Positions 1 through 9,813 of a stretch of 49,412 bases of DNA are shown here, in pieces. Below the pieces are notes generated by a model. It was not told the DNA's origin. It worked only from the letters and a program-made list of their open reading frames with translations, and ran no database searches. The DNA comes from Planctomycetaceae bacterium. GTDB taxonomy: Bacteria; Planctomycetota; Planctomycetia; Planctomycetales; Planctomycetaceae. The translations under genes and the position numbers were made by a program. The DNA lies in contig JACCRE010000152.1 of the NCBI GenBank assembly GCA_013813775.1, positions 1 through 49,412 of the forward strand. The letters run 5' to 3'. The first letter of the stretch is position 1; each line of letters starts with the position of its first letter.

Positions 1-714
1 ACGGTTGAGTTCGCGCGCCGGTGGGAACTGCCTTGGGAGGGCTGCGATCCGGCGATCGTGCGGCGAGTCAATTCGCGGCGCTTCAAGCATGCCGTGGAGC
101 ACAACTTGAATGTCGCACTTGAAGGAGCGGCGGTGAGCCACTCGACCGAAGACCTCGCAAACGCCGTTACAGAGCTTTGGAACACTCCGGGTTGGGTTCT
201 CAAGGGCGAATTCGGCGGTGCCGGACGCGAGGTCCGTTTTGGAGGCGGCGAGGTGTCGCCGTTGGACATCGCTTGGGCGGCGAATCGTTATCGCCGCGGT
301 CTCGCCGTCACCGTCGAGCCGCATCTTGAAGGCATCGAAGAAGCCGGGTTGCAGTTCGAAGTGCGACGGGATGGCGGCATCGACTTCATCGGAGTGACGC
401 CGTTGCTGACATCGAGCGGCGGCTACCTGGGCAGCCGCTTCATGGAAGACGAGTCGCTGCTTTCGACCTGGGGCGAAGCGATCACTGTCGCGAGAAACGC
501 CGCGAGTCAGGTCGCGTCGGCAGGCTACTTCGGGCCGCTTGGAATCGATGCCATGCGTTACCGTACGGCTGACGGCCAGATCGGTATGCGACCGATTCAG
601 GATCTCAACGCCCGGTACACGATGGGGCGGTTGGCATTGGGACTGAGACGCTTTCCCGAGTACGCACGAAAATGCGGCGGCGTGTTCCGTCCGCGTGATT
701 TTGCGAGCCGCTAA
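1..714 (+). CDS. ATP-grasp domain protein, C-terminal part (5' end outside window)
   Basis: The reading frame is open to the left edge, so the true start lies outside; the first ATG inside is at 58 but the frame is already coding before it. About 237 residues are visible. The segment VLKGEFGGAGREVRFG looks like an ATP-grasp lysine/glycine-rich nucleotide-binding strand, and GPLGIDAMRY followed by PIQDLNARYTMG resembles the metal-binding end of ATP-grasp ligases, where a conserved Asn sits (QDLNARY). ATP-grasp enzymes join a carboxylate to an amine or thiol through an acyl-phosphate. The substrate cannot be read from this fragment. It converges on the SNF2 helicase gene with a 30-base gap. Family assignment is by motif recognition; moderate certainty. 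Confidence 0.7.
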   Translation, partial: TVEFARRWELPWEGCDPAIVRRVNSRRFKHAVEHNLNVALEGAAVSHSTEDLANAVTELWNTPGWVLKGEFGGAGREVRFGGGEVSPLDIAWAANRYRRGLAVTVEPHLEGIEEAGLQFEVRRDGGIDFIGVTPLLTSSGGYLGSRFMEDESLLSTWGEAITVARNAASQVASAGYFGPLGIDAMRYRTADGQIGMRPIQDLNARYTMGRLALGLRRFPEYARKCGGVFRPRDFASR

Positions 715-744
715 GAAGTCTTGCCTTCGGCTTGGCAGACGGAG

Positions 745-2643
745 CTATGCCGCTTTCGGCCCGATCGCCCGCAGTCCGCCCTGCTTGACCGGCGCCTTGA
801 GGTCGAAGAGGCCGAAAATCTCGGAGGCGTTCATGCTGAGCGACGCGTTCGTCTGCTCGCCTCCGCCAAGGATCGCGGCGAACAACGCTCGCTTCTCTGC
901 AAGAACCTTATCGATCCTCTCTTCGACGGTGTCCTTGCAGATGAACTTCGTGACGATCACCTGGCTCTTGCAGCCGATGCGGTGCGCCCGATTGATCGCC
1001 TGGTCCTCGACGGCGGGATTCCACCAGCGGTCGAACAGGAACACGTAGCCCGCGAATTGCAGGTTGAGTCCCACGGCTCCGGTCCCGTAACTCATCAGCA
1101 GGAGATGCGAGTCGGGATCGTCCTTGAACTTCGCCAGGATCGGCTCGCGCTGCTTGTTGGGCACGCCGCCATGATAGATCAGCGGGTTGCAGTTCTCGAC
1201 GCGTTCGATGATTTGCTTGTTGATCCAGTCGAGCGTGCGCGTCCATTGCGAAAAGAGAATCGCCTTGCCGCCCGAGGCGGCGATCTCTTCCATGTCGGCG
1301 CAGAGCCGTTCGAGCTTGCTGCTTTCGCCGGTCAGCGGATCATAATTCGAGATCTGCTTGAGCCGCAGCACGAGCTCGAAGACGTGCTGCACCGAGATGG
1401 TTTCGCCCATCTCGTTGAGCTGGACGATGCCGTCTTTTTCCGCCGTCTTGTAGGCGAGTTCCTGGGCCGGCGCGAGCGACAGATACTCGTCGCGATCGAG
1501 CCGCGGCGGCATGTCCTTCATCACGAGGTCTTTGGTCCGCCGCAGGATGTATTGCTCGGCGAGCCGCGTGAGCTGCCTTAGATCGGGATGATCGCTGGGA
1601 GCGATGACTTCCAGAAACTCATAGAGGCTCGAAAGCTCATCGGGCCGATTCTCGATCGGCGTTCCGGTGAGCGCCCAGGCCCTGCGGCGTTTGATGCCGC
1701 GCGCGGTTTGGGCGGTGCGGCTGCCGCGATTCTTGATCCGCTGCGCTTCGTCGAGCACGAGCAAATCGAACGTCGGAAGCTCATGCTCCTCGAACTCGGC
1801 GACATCACGGACCATCAACTCGTAGTTCGTCAGCAGGATTCCGTTGCCGGGCATCGTCCAGATCATCTTGCGGCGGGCGTTGTCGCCCTCGATCGTCGTC
1901 ACGGGCAGCTCGCCGGCCCAGGTCTTGAACTCGCGCTGCCAGTTCGGAATCAAAGGCTTCGGGCAGACGAGCAACGCGCGACGGATCTGGCCGCTGCGCA
2001 ACAGCAGCCGCATCGCCGTGATCGTCTGCATCGTTTTGCCGAGGCCCATCTCGTCGGCGAGTAGCGCGGCCTCTTGCGAAAAGAGCCACGCGATTCCCTC
2101 ATACTGGAAGGGGAACGGCTCGAAGGGCATCACGAGCTCCTGGCCCGACAGCCATTGCTCCAACGGCGGTTGCAAGACGTAGAACAGGCGGTCCTGAAGC
2201 GACAATGCATCAGCCGGCGGCTTCAGCCGCGTCGATTTCTTCACCGGCTTGCCGCCGTCGCCCGAGGCTCCCGGCACGTTCGCACCGGGCGGCAGCAGCT
2301 TGCGAAGCGTGTGTTGCTGTTCGTCGGGAGCCGGTTTCGGCGGAACGAACTCGAGTCCAGCGGGGAAAGTCAATCCGACGGTCAGCACTCGCGTGCGGGT
2401 CGGCCGCCACCGCTCGGCGACTTGTGGTGGATCGATCAGTGAGATCGCCGTCGGTTCCGCACGCGGAGGACGACTGATCGCGCCGTTGAGCCCCGTGGCG
2501 AAGACATTCGTCGCCAGATCGAGCGAGACCGTAGCGGTCGCGAACTCCGGTCGCTCTGTGAACAGCTCGGAAGGCGACATGGACGACGAACTCCGTTTCG
2601 TCTTTTGAGCCGGAAATGTCTGTTCCGACCAACGAGTCATCAC
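745..2643 (-). CDS. SNF2-family DEAD/DEAH-box helicase
   Basis: A 632-residue double-stranded-DNA translocase of the SNF2/Rad54 superfamily. Visible motifs in order: Walker [10 protein letters not shown] (about residues 196-204), Walker B/DEAQ (298-301), motif III TGTPIEN (326-332), then a helicase C-terminal lobe with [12 protein letters not shown] (518-529) and NRAHRIG (551-557). The first 150 residues are a divergent, probably regulatory N-terminus, and no SWIM zinc finger is seen. The start is GTG at 2643 followed directly by ATG at 2640; the sequence GTGATG overlaps the TGA of the upstream gene, so the two are translationally coupled. Bacterial SNF2 proteins remodel protein-DNA complexes or act with RNA polymerase, repair or defence; nothing here shows which. 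Its coupled partner at 2640-3140 is the best clue to its role. Confidence 0.93.
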   Translation of the reverse strand: MMTRWSEQTFPAQKTKRSSSSMSPSELFTERPEFATATVSLDLATNVFATGLNGAISRPPRAEPTAISLIDPPQVAERWRPTRTRVLTVGLTFPAGLEFVPPKPAPDEQQHTLRKLLPPGANVPGASGDGGKPVKKSTRLKPPADALSLQDRLFYVLQPPLEQWLSGQELVMPFEPFPFQYEGIAWLFSQEAALLADEMGLGKTMQTITAMRLLLRSGQIRRALLVCPKPLIPNWQREFKTWAGELPVTTIEGDNARRKMIWTMPGNGILLTNYELMVRDVAEFEEHELPTFDLLVLDEAQRIKNRGSRTAQTARGIKRRRAWALTGTPIENRPDELSSLYEFLEVIAPSDHPDLRQLTRLAEQYILRRTKDLVMKDMPPRLDRDEYLSLAPAQELAYKTAEKDGIVQLNEMGETISVQHVFELVLRLKQISNYDPLTGESSKLERLCADMEEIAASGGKAILFSQWTRTLDWINKQIIERVENCNPLIYHGGVPNKQREPILAKFKDDPDSHLLLMSYGTGAVGLNLQFAGYVFLFDRWWNPAVEDQAINRAHRIGCKSQVIVTKFICKDTVEERIDKVLAEKRALFAAILGGGEQTNASLSMNASEIFGLFDLKAPVKQGGLRAIGPKAA

Positions 2644-3140
2644 ACTCTCGCGGCACTCGCCTTCATCGTTTCGTGCAGCGCTTCCCGAACACGTTCGAAT
2701 GGCTCAAAGAGGTCGGCCTGCTCGGGCACCGACTCCGCCGAGGACGCGAGTCGGGAATGGTCGTCGGCGTGCGAGGGATGGAAGCGCAGCGAGTGTCGGC
2801 CGATCCGCAAGCCGCCGTTCTGCTCGACGACCGCCACTGGTTGGGCGACATGCGAGCGAAGTTCGAGCAGATCGTCGCCTTCCGTCAGCACGACGTCGGG
2901 TTTGACGGCCGACTTCTCGACGAGCGTCTTGCCGATCAGTTCGCCGAGCACGAACGAGCGCAGCGTCGTTCCGTACAGGATCTCTTGCGTGCGATTCGGG
3001 CGGACCGGCGTCGTGCACTGGAACTCGAGCGGCCGGCCGAACCGGTTCGTCACGAGCAGTCCGCCGACGTAGCCGCCTCCCGCCAGTTCGATCGCGGTCA
3101 GGAAGCCCAACTTCAAGTCTGTCGTTCCGATCGCTGCCAT
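2640..3140 (-). CDS. Conserved hypothetical protein coupled to the SNF2 helicase
   Basis: A 166-residue protein starting at ATG 3140 ([19 protein letters not shown]). The frame is open upstream to 3359, but that extension is arginine-rich and unlike a protein, and GGGGA stands just before the chosen ATG. The N-terminal two thirds look like a folded alpha/beta domain ([20 protein letters not shown], then [20 protein letters not shown]). The tail is polar and acidic. The gene end overlaps the helicase start within GTGATG. I do not recognise a named domain; the style matches a family seen in planctomycetes. No function is claimed; an accessory factor for the helicase is inferred from coupling only. 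Confidence 0.75.
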   Translation of the reverse strand: MAAIGTTDLKLGFLTAIELAGGGYVGGLLVTNRFGRPLEFQCTTPVRPNRTQEILYGTTLRSFVLGELIGKTLVEKSAVKPDVVLTEGDDLLELRSHVAQPVAVVEQNGGLRIGRHSLRFHPSHADDHSRLASSAESVPEQADLFEPFERVREALHETMKASAARV

Positions 3141-3357
3141 GCGTCCCCAGCATTCCGTTGCGAGAGTCTGCCCGGTCCCAACCCGGGAAAGGACGACGCC
3201 CGCCCACAAGATCGACCCGCGGGCCGACGCGACTTGAGCGACCGCACGCCGGATGCGGTACCCATCGCAATCGGCCCAAGGCACAATGGGATTTCGTGTT
3301 GAGGTGACACTTCGCCAACGAACCCGGCCGCACTGACGCGAAACGACCCGCTGCGCC

Positions 3358-4653
<1,296 letters not shown>

Positions 4654-4674
4654 GAGCTATCAGGAACGGTCGCT

Positions 4675-5046
4675 CTACTTCGAAACCTTCTTGCCGGGGT
4701 ATCCCGCTTCGGACAGCGCCGCGAGAGCGGTCTCGGCGTTGAACTCGGCACCGGTATAAACGGTGACGGTTTGGTTTTCGACGTTGGTCTCGACCTTCTT
4801 GACGCCGACGATGCCTTCGAGCGTCTCACGCACCTTCGGAGCGCAGGCGAACTCGCAGTGCATGTCGGGCACGCTGTAGACGAGCGCGCCCTCCGGTGCT
4901 TCCACGGTCGGCGTCTCGGGTTCGGCAATGGACGCGCCGGCGGAGGCGGACGCGGGTTTGTCAGCAGAGGCCAGCAAGGCGACGGCCGCGAGAGCGACGC
5001 CGCCGCTGAACAGAAACGCAATCCCGCCGATCACAGGAAACTTCAT
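4675..5046 (-). CDS. Secreted/anchored heavy-metal-associated (HMA) domain protein
   Basis: A 123-residue protein with one N-terminal hydrophobic segment (FPVIGGIAFLFSGGVALAAV), an Ala/Ser/Pro linker and an HMA-like ferredoxin fold from about residue 52. An upstream GTG at 5052 is in frame, but GGAG stands 8 bases before ATG 5046 and only 2 before the GTG, so ATG is chosen. The metal loop reads MHCEFAC: two cysteines spaced CxxxC instead of the CxxC of copper chaperones and P1B ATPases. The remaining core (ETLEGIVGVKKVETNVENQ, then TVTVYT) is well formed. A periplasmic metal or thiol role is inferred. No copper ATPase lies nearby. Confidence 0.85.
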   Translation of the reverse strand: MKFPVIGGIAFLFSGGVALAAVALLASADKPASASAGASIAEPETPTVEAPEGALVYSVPDMHCEFACAPKVRETLEGIVGVKKVETNVENQTVTVYTGAEFNAETALAALSEAGYPGKKVSK

Positions 5047-5120
5047 AGCCACCGCTCCATAAGAAGGGATCCGATGATCCCATCGTAGCCGGAGTCAGCG
5101 AGAGTCGGCAAGGCGTGCCT

Positions 5121-6443
5121 CTAATCGGCGACCGGCATTCGCACCCAAGGGCCTCGCAAGGCTGAGAGCCTCGCGAACTCGGCTTCCGCGGCGCGGACTT
5201 GCCCTTCGGTCGCGCGGTGGGTCATCACGACCAGCGGCACGATCGGGTGCATTTCCTGCGGCGGATCGTCGGCCTCACCAAGATCCGGCGCCTCGTGCTG
5301 AATGATCGACGCGAGACTGATCTCGTGACGGCCCAGCACGTCGGCGATGTCGGCGACGACGTGTGGGCGATCCTCGACGTTAAAGCGGAAGTACGAGCGT
5401 CGCCGGATGTTCTCGATCGGCAATAGCGGCACCGGGGCGCCGTCGCCCCAGAGATCGAGCTGCGGAAATGTCCGCTGCGCGCGACCGACGGCGAGATCGA
5501 TCACGTCAGCGACTACTGCGGATGCCGTGGCCATTTGCCCCGCACCGGGACCGCTCCACCAGACGGTTCCGACGGCATCGCCATCGACCGCGATCATGTT
5601 GCGGGCGCCATCGACCTGCGCGAGAGGGCGATCGCGCCGAACGAGCGTCGGCTGGACGTGCAGCTCCAGTTTTCCGCCCGTCAGCTTCGCGCGCGCGAGC
5701 AGCTTGACGGCATAGCCAAGCTCCGCCGCGTACGCGAGATCGGAGGCTTCGAGCGTATCGATGCCTTGTCGCACAAAGTCGGCCGGCTGAACTTTCGTGC
5801 CGAACGCGATGCGCACCAGAATCGCGAGCTTCTGGGCCGCGTCGGTGCCGTCGATGTCCATCGTCGGATCGGCTTCGGCGTAACCGAGCGCTTGTGCTTC
5901 CTTCACGACATCATCGAAGGCGCTGCCGGTCGCCGACATCTGCGTCAGAATGTAATTGCTGGTGCCGTTGAGGATCGCCTCGATGCCCGTGATCTGATTG
6001 CCGGAAAGGCTTTGTCCGACGCCGGCGATCACCGGCACGCCCCCGGCGACGGCGGCTTCAAAGCAGACGGTTCGCCCATTTCGCTTTGCCGCTGCGAAAA
6101 TCTCGTCGCCGTGAACGCACAGCAGTGCCTTATTCGCCGTGACGACGTCTTTCCCGGCGTTCAATGCCGCGAGCAGATGTCGACGCGCGAGATCGGTTCC
6201 GCCCATGACCTCGACGATCGCATCGACTTCAGGATCTTCGATGGCATGAGCGACGTCGCTGTGCAACAGCCCGTTGACGAGCGCGACGCCGCGGCGTCGT
6301 TGAGCGTCGCGCACGATGACATGTTTGAGGACGATGCTTCGACCCGCCCGACGAGCGTTGCGATCGGCGTGCTCGACAAGCAGCTTGGCGACGCCGGTGC
6401 CGACCGTGCCTAGTCCAATGAGTGCAACGTGGAAAGGACGCAT
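5121..6443 (-). CDS. hom: Homoserine dehydrogenase
   Basis: A 440-residue enzyme reducing aspartate semialdehyde to homoserine for threonine and methionine synthesis. The NAD(P)-binding loop is at the N-terminus (VALIGLGTVGTGVAKLL). The catalytic domain has ANKALL, LNGTSNYIL and EADPTMDIDGTDAAQKLAIL, and a C-terminal ACT domain begins near RSYFRFNVEDRPHVVADIA, suggesting feedback control by threonine. The frame is open to 6578, but ATG 6443 puts the Rossmann strand at the usual distance from the N-terminus and gives a normal length. No clear Shine-Dalgarno is seen. A weak divergent promoter candidate lies at 6597-6626, giving a leader of about 145 bases in which I see no attenuator. Confidence 0.95.
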   Translation of the reverse strand: MRPFHVALIGLGTVGTGVAKLLVEHADRNARRAGRSIVLKHVIVRDAQRRRGVALVNGLLHSDVAHAIEDPEVDAIVEVMGGTDLARRHLLAALNAGKDVVTANKALLCVHGDEIFAAAKRNGRTVCFEAAVAGGVPVIAGVGQSLSGNQITGIEAILNGTSNYILTQMSATGSAFDDVVKEAQALGYAEADPTMDIDGTDAAQKLAILVRIAFGTKVQPADFVRQGIDTLEASDLAYAAELGYAVKLLARAKLTGGKLELHVQPTLVRRDRPLAQVDGARNMIAVDGDAVGTVWWSGPGAGQMATASAVVADVIDLAVGRAQRTFPQLDLWGDGAPVPLLPIENIRRRSYFRFNVEDRPHVVADIADVLGRHEISLASIIQHEAPDLGEADDPPQEMHPIVPLVVMTHRATEGQVRAAEAEFARLSALRGPWVRMPVAD

Positions 6444-6596
6444 GGCGGCGAAAGGGGTCGGGACAGACGGGAGAGAGCGGATCTGTACAGAATCACCGCC
6501 AGAATGCGTTAACATTCCTTCCATCAGGCGGTTAAGCACATGCTGCGGTGACTTTACCTCCCGATCTGCGGTTTTCACAGGGCGTCACGCGTGGCG

Positions 6597-6638
6597 ATGA
6601 TGCGCTGCATTTGCCGCCGCCGTCAAAGGTCTTATAAT
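6597..6638. promoter_or_regulatory. Overlapping divergent sigma70-type promoters for mqnA (+) and hom (-)
   Basis: On the + strand a perfect -10 TATAAT stands at 6633-6638 with TTGCCG at 6611-6616 as -35 (16-base spacer). Transcription would begin near 6645, ahead of mqnA. On the - strand TTGACG (6626-6621) with CATCAT (6602-6597) and an 18-base spacer is a weaker candidate for hom. The two sites overlap, so one polymerase would exclude the other. The + promoter excludes translation of mqnA from the far-upstream in-frame ATG at 6591. Inference from consensus match only. Confidence 0.5.
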
Positions 6639-6659
6639 CCGTTCACGGATCGTCTCGGG

Positions 6660-7649
6660 ATGATCGACAGACTCCGCCCGCGAGCGTCGACTCGCCGCCG
6701 AACATTGTCAATTACCGTGCTCGACGCGAAGACCGCTGCGCCGCCGGATGGACCCCGCGTGGGGGCCGTCAGCTATCTCAACAGCAAGCCGTTGATCGAG
6801 GGGCTGGCCGAGAGGCTGCCCGCCGGTCTTGCGCTCGACTACCCGAGCCGCCTCGCTGCGGCACTGAAGGCCGGCGATCTCGACGTCGCCCTTGTGCCGT
6901 CGATCGAGGTTCTGCAATCCGGCGGCCGTTATGAGGTCGTCTCAGACGCCTGCGTCGCGGCACGTGGTCCCGTCCTCAGCGTGAAGGTCTACTTCCGCAC
7001 GCCGCCGGGCGAGGTGAAAACGCTGTCTCTCGATGAGGGCTCGCGAACGAGCGCGATCTTGGCCCGAGTCTTGTTGTCTCACAAGTACGGTGTCGAGCCG
7101 GATACCGAACCTTTGCCCCTCGAAGCCGGAAAAATCGCAGCATCGAAGACCATCGCCGCGACCTCGGCCGATGCGATCCTGCTCATCGGCGATCGGGCCA
7201 TGTTTCCGCTCGACGAGCAATTTCAGACCGTCTGGGATCTGGGAGACGAGTGGTTGACATGGACGGGGTTGCCGTTTGTCTTCGCACTTTGGGCCGCCAG
7301 ACGCGAGGATGTTCCCGACGGTCTCGCGACGCTGCTGTCATCGACTCGCGATTATGGAGTCGCCTCCGCCGACGAGATCGCCCGACGCGAAGCGACCACA
7401 TTGGGGCTTGAACCTGAAGTGGCGATCGAATACCTGACGAAACACCTGCACTTCACGCTCGGACCCGCCGAGCGAAGCGGCCTGAAGCTCTTCGCACAAT
7501 TGGCGCAACAAGCGGGACTGGCACCGGGGGGAAACGAGCTTGTCTTCCGCGATGATCCGGCCGATAGCGGCCAATGCGACATCAAAACAGCCGCCGAACG
7601 AGCCGCACCGCACGCCATCGCGCCGCGACGTCTCGTCGGTGCTCGCTAA
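6660..7649 (+). CDS. mqnA: Chorismate dehydratase MqnA (futalosine menaquinone pathway)
   Basis: MqnA dehydrates chorismate to 3-enolpyruvylbenzoate, the first step of the futalosine route to menaquinone. The family signature VGAVSYLNSKPL is present, with FRTPPGEVKTLSLDEGSRTS and FVFALWAAR further on, as in this periplasmic-binding-protein-like fold. The start is uncertain: ATG 6660 lies 15 bases after the predicted transcription start and gives 329 residues, and GTG 6717 gives 310, nearer the family length. The upstream ATG at 6591 precedes the promoter. The last 11 bases overlap the GTG start of mqnC, so the two are translationally coupled. Confidence 0.9.
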   Translation: MIDRLRPRASTRRRTLSITVLDAKTAAPPDGPRVGAVSYLNSKPLIEGLAERLPAGLALDYPSRLAAALKAGDLDVALVPSIEVLQSGGRYEVVSDACVAARGPVLSVKVYFRTPPGEVKTLSLDEGSRTSAILARVLLSHKYGVEPDTEPLPLEAGKIAASKTIAATSADAILLIGDRAMFPLDEQFQTVWDLGDEWLTWTGLPFVFALWAARREDVPDGLATLLSSTRDYGVASADEIARREATTLGLEPEVAIEYLTKHLHFTLGPAERSGLKLFAQLAQQAGLAPGGNELVFRDDPADSGQCDIKTAAERAAPHAIAPRRLVGAR

Positions 7650-8766
7650 GGCCGTTGCCGGCGAACGTCTCACGCCGGAAGACGGGCTGACGCTGCTCGA
7701 ATCGCATGATCTCGTCGCGATCGGCGAGGCGGCGAACGCCGTGACGATGCGGCTGCACCCCGAGCCGTACCGCACGTACAACATCGACCGCAACATCAAC
7801 TATACCAACGCTTGCACGGCGGTCTGTGATTTCTGCGCGTTTTATCGACCGCCGAAGCATGACGAGGTCTACGTCCTCTCGCAGGACGAGCTCTATCAGA
7901 AGATCTCGGAGACCGTTTCGCTCGGCGGCGACCAGATCCTGATGCAGGGCGGCCTGCATCCGAAGTTCACACTCGACTGGTATGAAGATTTGCTGCGCGG
8001 CATCAAGCAGAAGTTCCCGCAGCTCAACGTGCACGGCTTCAGTCCGCCAGAAATCCACCACTTCACGAAGGTCAACAAGCTGCCGCTCAAGACGGTGCTC
8101 GAACGGCTCAAGGCGGCGGGGCTAGGCAGTCTGCCAGGCGGCGGCGGCGAAATCCTTGTCGACCGGGTTCGCAAGGAGATCACGCGTGGCAAGGTACTCA
8201 CCGACGATTGGCTGAACGTGCATCGCGTGTGGCACGAACTCGGCGGAAGGAGCACCGCCACAATGATGTTCGGTCACATCGAGACGCTCGCCGAGCGCAT
8301 CGAGCATATGGAACGCGTCCGGCAGCTTCAGGACGAGACCGGCGGGCTGACGGCCTTCATCAGTTGGACCTTCCAGCCCGATCACACCGACATGGCGCAT
8401 GTGCCGCCCGCCGGTGCGTTCGAGTACCTCAAAACGCAGGCCGTCAGCCGGCTCTACCTGGACAACGTTGCGAACATCCAGTCGAGCTGGGTCACTCAAG
8501 GCGAAAAGATCGGCGGCCTCGCGCTGTTCTTCGGCGCGAACGACATGGGCAGCCTGATGATCGAAGAAAACGTCGTCGCCGAGGCCGGAACGGTCTATCA
8601 CCTGACCCTCGAACAGATTCGCGAGGCGATCCGCGAGGCGGGATACATTCCGCGGCAGCGGAATGTGTTTTATGAGTATATTGATGAAGTGGATGAGGCC
8701 GGCAATGAAATGTCGAGTCGTCCACGGACTCTCGAAACACCGCGTCCAATCCTGCCGGTGCTCTAG
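7639..8766 (+). CDS. mqnC: Cyclic dehypoxanthinyl futalosine synthase MqnC (radical SAM)
   Basis: A radical SAM enzyme of 375 residues that cyclises dehypoxanthine futalosine. The [4Fe-4S]/SAM motif CTAVCDFCAFYR has the CxxxCxxC spacing, preceded by NINYTNA, which distinguishes MqnC from the sister enzyme MqnE in my reading. The segments GDQILMQGG, GFSPPEIHHF and GLGSLPGGGGEI also fit MqnC. A frame opens from TTG 7540, but GTG 7639 gives MLAKAVAGERLTPEDGLTLL, the usual MqnC N-terminus and length, and leaves only an 11-base overlap with mqnA. MqnE, MqnB and MqnD are not in this window. The antitoxin gene follows 10 bases later. Confidence 0.93.
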   Translation: MLAKAVAGERLTPEDGLTLLESHDLVAIGEAANAVTMRLHPEPYRTYNIDRNINYTNACTAVCDFCAFYRPPKHDEVYVLSQDELYQKISETVSLGGDQILMQGGLHPKFTLDWYEDLLRGIKQKFPQLNVHGFSPPEIHHFTKVNKLPLKTVLERLKAAGLGSLPGGGGEILVDRVRKEITRGKVLTDDWLNVHRVWHELGGRSTATMMFGHIETLAERIEHMERVRQLQDETGGLTAFISWTFQPDHTDMAHVPPAGAFEYLKTQAVSRLYLDNVANIQSSWVTQGEKIGGLALFFGANDMGSLMIEENVVAEAGTVYHLTLEQIREAIREAGYIPRQRNVFYEYIDEVDEAGNEMSSRPRTLETPRPILPVL

Positions 8767-8776
8767 GAGGTGAGTG

Positions 8777-9028
8777 ATGGTCCGAATGACGATCCATGTA
8801 CCGGAAGAAGCCCTTGAGGCATTGAATCAAGACGCAAAGGGCTTCTCTCGCGAGCTTCAGATCGCTGCCGCTGTCAAATTGTACGAGCAAAAACGACTCT
8901 CACAGGGCTGTGCTGCCAAGGTCGCCGGACTGTCGCGAAGCGAGTTCATCGAAGCGTTAGGGCGATATTTCGTCTCTCCGTTCCAATACTCGGCGGAAGA
9001 AGTGCTCGCCGGAAGGAGGCGAACATAA
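8777..9028 (+). CDS. UPF0175-family antitoxin
   Basis: An 83-residue protein of the UPF0175 family, usually the antitoxin beside DUF3368/PIN toxins. It opens with a short strand (MTIHVPEEALEAL), continues with AVKLYEQKRLSQGCAAKVAGLSRSEF (here quoted in parts: AVKLYEQKRLSQG, AAKVAGLSRSEF), a helix-turn-helix-like segment, and ends in a basic tail. A consensus AGGAGG (8765-8770) stands 6 bases before ATG 8777; the GTG at 8774 would be only 3 away. It begins 10 bases after mqnC and is probably transcribed from the mqn promoter. The partner toxin downstream is damaged, so this antitoxin may now be an orphan. Confidence 0.85.
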   Translation: MVRMTIHVPEEALEALNQDAKGFSRELQIAAAVKLYEQKRLSQGCAAKVAGLSRSEFIEALGRYFVSPFQYSAEEVLAGRRRT

Positions 9029-9520
9029 TAATTCGAATCGTTAATGCCTCTCCGCTCATCACATTGGCCAAGGCGGGCTTACAGGATTTTGTTGTTATTG
9101 GGATGCGATCGACTGCTCATTCCACAGGCTGTCGCAGACGAAATCGCGGCTGGGCCGGAGGATGATCCGGCTCGTCGCCTGCTTCGAAGTGGCTTTGGTG
9201 AGATATACACCTTGCTACCCCATCCAGCAGACTCCGAAATCCGGGCTTTAGGTGCTGGAGAGGCTTCTGTGATTTATGCGGCACAACAGATGCCGGGAGC
9301 CGAAGCCGTCTTGGACGACGCGGTCGCAAGAGAGTGTGCGAAAGGCAGAAAAATCGACGTCTGCGGTACTCTAGGCGTCATCGTTCGAGCGAAGCAGGTG
9401 GGGCAAGTTCCAGCGGCGGCCCCCCTTTTTACGAAACTGCGTGACGCCGGACTTTTCTTCTCCGACGACCTTGCTCACCAGATCCTCGCCGCAATTGGAG
9501 AGAGCTGGCCGGAGCCGTGA
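9028..9520 (+). pseudogene. DUF3368 PIN-domain toxin, frameshifted and without a normal start codon
   Basis: Two frames together make one PIN toxin. From 9028 the frame reads IIRIVNASPLITLAKAG LQDFVVIG, the standard N-terminus with its catalytic strand (Asn in place of the usual first Asp). From about 9106 the next frame reads CDRLLIPQAVADEI and continues to LGVIVRAKQVGQV and the stop at 9520. Removing one base from the GGG near 9104 joins them with exact family spacing. The N-terminal frame has no ATG, GTG or TTG; it begins ATA ATA ATT, although a good AAGGAGG (9013-9019) stands at the right distance. The intact-looking ORF from ATG 9044 would replace the N-terminus with unrelated residues. 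Programmed frameshifting is possible but decay is simpler. Confidence 0.75.
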
Positions 9521-9813
9521 TGGCCCATGGAACGACGGTGGCTACGCCAGCACCAACTACTCCCGCGAGCCGGTGCCTCCCTTCGAAGCCGATGACATTG
9601 ATTGGATTCGCGCGCGGTTGGCCAGTGCCGCAACGTCTTCGACTTGACTCAATCGACTCATCTCACAATCGGCTCGATCGTCAGTCCCATCAACGCCGCT
9701 AGGAACGGACCTCGCCATCGGCGTGGCACGCGATTCCGGTACTCCCCTCGGCGCGGCGGGGCTACACTTGGGCGTCGTCTCGTTTTTGCGTTCAACATGC
9801 GGCACCCCCGCCG
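9521..9813. other. Intergenic stretch after the broken toxin
   Basis: About 290 bases between the toxin remnant and the ABC ATPase gene. One frame ends with the protein-like string EPVPPFEADDIDWIRARLAS before a stop at 9645-9647, possibly the tail of a decayed gene, but nothing upstream connects to it. No promoter, terminator or repeat stands out. Confidence 0.3.

Noticed and set aside
721-1581. 286-residue plus-strand frame over the SNF2 helicase
   Set aside because: The opposite strand carries all helicase motifs; this frame has no domain.
5535-6413. 292-residue plus-strand frame over hom
   Set aside because: Shadow of homoserine dehydrogenase, with no supporting start signal.
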